Source of the DNA: Crossiella cryophila
GTDB taxonomy: Bacteria > Actinomycetota > Actinomycetes > Mycobacteriales > Pseudonocardiaceae
Direction of reading: 5' to 3'
Length of the DNA stretch: 64,000 bases
NCBI RefSeq assembly: GCF_014204915.1
Contig: NZ_JACHMH010000001.1
Span: 8,581,501-8,645,500 of the forward strand
Positions 61,359-64,000 of the stretch are shown here, piece by piece; within the stretch, counting starts at the first letter, position 1, and every line of letters begins with the position of its first letter. Below the pieces are notes generated by a model. It had not been told where the DNA came from. It saw nothing but the letters and a program-made list of their open reading frames with translations, and did not search any database. Both the position numbers and the translations under genes were made by a program.

Positions 61359-63794
61359 CTAGTCGTTGGCGCGCATCGCGGTGACCGGGCTGACCCGCGC
61401 GGTCCGCACCGCCGGGAGCAGTCCGGCCACCGCGGTGAGCCCGGCCATGGCGAGCACCGCGAGCAGCAAACCCGGTACCGGCAACACGAACGGCGCCGAG
61501 GTGCCCAGGCTCTGTACGCCCAGCCAGCCGTAGGGCACGCCGAGCAGCAGCCCCAGCAGGCCGCCGAGCAGGCCCTGCAGCACCGACTCGCCGAGGGTGG
61601 CCCCGGCCAGGGCGCCCCGGCCGAGTCCCAGTGCCCGCAACAGTCCCGCCTCCTGGCCACGCTCCACAACGGACAGTGCGGCGGTGGTGCCGACGCCGAC
61701 GACCGCGATCAGCACGGTCAGGCCGATCAGGCACAGCGCGAGCGTGGTCAGCAGGTCCAGCAGCCCGGACTGGTCGGTGCGCTGATCGGTCAGCGAGGAC
61801 AGTTCGGCCTGCTGTCCCAGCACATTCCGGGCCGCGGCCTGGGCAGCGAGCTGTTCGGCGTTGCCCGGCCCGGCGGCGGCGAGCAGCGCCCCGCTCGGGG
61901 TCGGCGGCACGTCCAGCCGGTCCAGGTCGGCCCGGTCGATCACCACGGCGGACACGGCGATCCGTTCACCCAGCACCACTCCTCGCACCACCAGATTCCG
62001 GCCGCCGACCTGGATCAGGTCACCGGCCCCCACCCGCAATCTGCGGGCGAAGCCGTCACTGAGCAGCACCCCGCCGGGTGCCCAGCTGCCCTCGGTCAGC
62101 CGCAGTCCGGCGAAGCCAGGGGTGGCCCGGATGTCCACATCGGACACCTGCACGCTCACCGCCTCGGTCGCGCCGCGCACGTCCAGGCGCACCTCGCGGT
62201 AGGCCAGCACCTGGCGGAATTCGGGGCGGGCACGGAGTTTCTGCACCAGTCCGGCGGGTAGCGACTCGCCCTCGGGCAGACTGACCAGGAGGTCGCTGGG
62301 ATAGCTCGCGGCGGATTCGGCCGCGGTGTACTCGCGCAGGGTGCTGCCGCCGACCAGCGCGCCGGTCAGCAGCGCCGAGCCCAGGGTGACCACCGCGGCC
62401 ACCGCCGCCGCCCGCCGTGGCGCGCCGCCGACCCCGCGCACGGCGAGCACGGCGGTGGGGCCGAACAGCCTGGCCGGGCGTTCCAGCAGGCGCAGCAGCG
62501 GGCCGATGTAGAGCGGGCCGAGCGCGACCACCGCGCCAAGGGCCAGGGCCCCACTGCCCACGGTGAGCAGCAACAGGTCCGCGGTGACGCCGCCTGGCCT
62601 TGCGGTTTCCAGCAGACCCTCCTGGATCATCAGGTACACCAGTGCGCCCGCACCGGCCGCGGCCAGCACGCCGATCGCGATCCGCAGCCGTCCGGTGCGC
62701 TTGCTCTCCTCGGGTTTGCTGGTGCGGCGCAAGGCTTCCAGGGGTGCGACACCGGCCGCGCCGAGTGCCGGGGCGAGCACCGCGCCGATGGTGATGAGCA
62801 TGGCTCCGGCAGCGATCACCAGCAGCAGCAAGGGTGACAGGCTCGGCTGACTCACCGGGGCGACCAGCGGGGCCAGCCAGCCGAGGCCGTACCCCAGGGC
62901 CGCGCCGAGTGCACCGCAGACCAGGCCGGTGAGCGCACCCTCGGCGATCAGCGCCCTGGCCAGGGTGGCCTGGGAGCCGCCGACCGCGCGCAGCAGGGCG
63001 AGCTGGCGGCCGCGATGGGCGAAGACGATCCGGAACGCCGAGGTGGCCACCATGACCCCGGCCAGCAGCGCGACCAGCACGAACGCGGTCAGCGCCGCGG
63101 TGAGCTGGTCGACGGAGTCCTGTGCCCGGCCGAGTTCGGCGGCACGGGCCTCGGCCGCAGGCACGGCGGATTCGGCGCTGGTGCGCAGGGCTTCGACGAT
63201 CTTCGATTGGTCGCCGGTCAGCTCGACCCGGTCCAGGGGCGCGCCGGTCAGCGTGAGCACCTGGCGGTCCGGGGCGTAGGCGGCGACGCCGTCCGCGGGC
63301 GGCCCGGCGACCAGGCCGGTCACCTTGAGCCGCACGGGTTTCGCGCCGATCATGGCCTCGACGCTGCCGCCGGTGCTGACGCCGAGCCGTCGCGCCGCCC
63401 GCTCGGACAGCGCGATCTCCCCGGCCGCGGCGGGGTAGGCGCCGGTGGTCAGGCGGACCCGGCTGAGCGGTCCGGCACCCGGGTCGGCATGCAGCTGGAC
63501 GGTGTTGTCCCCCACCAGGATCCGGCCGTGCGCACGGCCGACCGCGCTGGTCGCGCCCGGGGTGCGGGCGAGCCGGTCCAGGGCGGTGACGCCGTCGCCC
63601 GCGGGGCTGGCGACCACGGCGTCCGCGGCGGCCGGGATGGCGGTGAGGTTCTCGATCGCGGTGCGCAACGCGATGTCCCTGGCCATGATCGCGCCGGTGG
63701 CGAACAGCGCGGCCACGGTGATGGCCAGCCCGGTGAGCAGCAGGCGGAGCGGGGAGCGCAGCACGCCACGCAGGTGGACGCGGGTGAAGTTCAC
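61359..63794 (-). CDS. FtsX-type (MacB-like) ABC transporter permease
   Basis: 811 residues with the two-FtsX-domain plan: a membrane helix near 15-35, a long outside domain, three helices (about 235-360), a further helix and outside domain, and three helices at the end (AALSVVERGQEAGLLRALGLGRGALAGATLGESVLQGLLGG). Such proteins work with a small ATPase in lipoprotein or peptide export or mechanotransmission. It overlaps the ATPase gene upstream in an ATGA. Confidence 0.92.
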   Translation of the reverse strand: MNFTRVHLRGVLRSPLRLLLTGLAITVAALFATGAIMARDIALRTAIENLTAIPAAADAVVASPAGDGVTALDRLARTPGATSAVGRAHGRILVGDNTVQLHADPGAGPLSRVRLTTGAYPAAAGEIALSERAARRLGVSTGGSVEAMIGAKPVRLKVTGLVAGPPADGVAAYAPDRQVLTLTGAPLDRVELTGDQSKIVEALRTSAESAVPAAEARAAELGRAQDSVDQLTAALTAFVLVALLAGVMVATSAFRIVFAHRGRQLALLRAVGGSQATLARALIAEGALTGLVCGALGAALGYGLGWLAPLVAPVSQPSLSPLLLLVIAAGAMLITIGAVLAPALGAAGVAPLEALRRTSKPEESKRTGRLRIAIGVLAAAGAGALVYLMIQEGLLETARPGGVTADLLLLTVGSGALALGAVVALGPLYIGPLLRLLERPARLFGPTAVLAVRGVGGAPRRAAAVAAVVTLGSALLTGALVGGSTLREYTAAESAASYPSDLLVSLPEGESLPAGLVQKLRARPEFRQVLAYREVRLDVRGATEAVSVQVSDVDIRATPGFAGLRLTEGSWAPGGVLLSDGFARRLRVGAGDLIQVGGRNLVVRGVVLGERIAVSAVVIDRADLDRLDVPPTPSGALLAAAGPGNAEQLAAQAAARNVLGQQAELSSLTDQRTDQSGLLDLLTTLALCLIGLTVLIAVVGVGTTAALSVVERGQEAGLLRALGLGRGALAGATLGESVLQGLLGGLLGLLLGVPYGWLGVQSLGTSAPFVLPVPGLLLAVLAMAGLTAVAGLLPAVRTARVSPVTAMRAND

Positions 63795-64000
63795 CGGCCC
63801 GCCCCTGCGGTGCGCAGGGCCTCGATCACCGTCGGCAGGTCAGGGTCGCGCAGTTCACCGGCCAGGCGACCGTCGGCCAGCAGCACCACCCGGTCGGCGT
63901 GCGCGGCGGCCAGCGGATCGTGGGTGACCATCACGACGGTCTGGCCGAACTCGCGCACCGAGTGCCGCAGGAAGCCCAGCACCTCGGCGCCGGCGCGGGA
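63791..64000 (-). CDS. ABC transporter ATPase (partial, C-terminal part)
   Basis: Only the last 70 or so codons are in the window; the 5' part lies past its right edge. The visible H-loop VMVTHDPLAAAHADRVVLLADGRLAGEL is typical of the MacB/LolD-type ATPases that pair with FtsX permeases. The ATGA overlap with the permease confirms coupling. Confidence 0.88.
   Translation of the reverse strand, partial: SRAGAEVLGFLRHSVREFGQTVVMVTHDPLAAAHADRVVLLADGRLAGELRDPDLPTVIEALRTAGAGR

Overview
The window is high-GC actinobacterial chromosome. GTG starts and 1-4 base start/stop overlaps are frequent. The order pdtaR - polA - rpsA - coaE - uvrB is the same backbone as the Rv1626-Rv1633 block of Mycobacterium tuberculosis. 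Gene content (AfsR-type regulator, DUF5685, DUF402, DUF3558 lipoprotein, YhgE/Pip exporter, a liv operon between pdtaR and polA) suggests a pseudonocardial actinomycete. I cannot fix the genus from sequence alone.

Layout. 0.2-4 kb: an AfsR/SARP regulator and a 30-unit, 17-bp degenerate tandem repeat. 4-12.4 kb: small hydrolase, uvrB with a RecA-independent DNA-damage-type promoter, two tandem DUF5685 proteins with extremely cysteine-rich tails, two DUF402 proteins, coaE (fused to GrpB) and a DUF3558 lipoprotein. 12.4-13.5 kb: a gene-free island packed with 22-bp repeats and large palindromes. 13.5-22.8 kb: rpsA, a methyltransferase, a GNAT enzyme, a hypothetical protein, a TetR-controlled degenerate ABC ATPase/YhgE-Pip exporter operon and a membrane Ser/Thr kinase. 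23-33.6 kb: a membrane P-loop/TPR protein divergent from an ECF sigma factor, which heads a run of seven paralogous membrane-anchored Asp-box (sialidase-like propeller) proteins. 33.6-37 kb: a sugar ABC permease operon without a binding protein. 37-41.3 kb: P-loop kinase, a tiny membrane protein with an RHIM-like motif, polA and a thioesterase. 41.4-47.4 kb: branched-chain amino-acid transporter operon and the ANTAR regulator pdtaR. 47.5-64 kb: accessory metabolic genes: bile-acid-type symporter, HD protein, secreted intradiol dioxygenase, an unusual tRNA-Leu, FAD monooxygenase/TetR/epoxide hydrolase operon, ADP-ribosylglycohydrolase/PfkB/NCS1 operon, SGNH hydrolase/NmrA operon divergent from a MarR gene, an AhpD-like protein and an FtsX-type ABC exporter cut by the window end.

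Main points of interest: (1) the ECF sigma plus seven-propeller array, which looks like an expanded surface-sensing or envelope system; (2) the DUF5685 pair with 18- and 25-cysteine tails; (3) a dispersed 22-bp repeat family that sits in inverted arrays at gene ends; (4) a two-TM protein with an amyloid-signalling-like motif; (5) a class-I-shaped tRNA with a Leu CAA anticodon; (6) an ADP-ribosylglycohydrolase/kinase/nucleobase permease operon suggestive of ribosyl-compound salvage.
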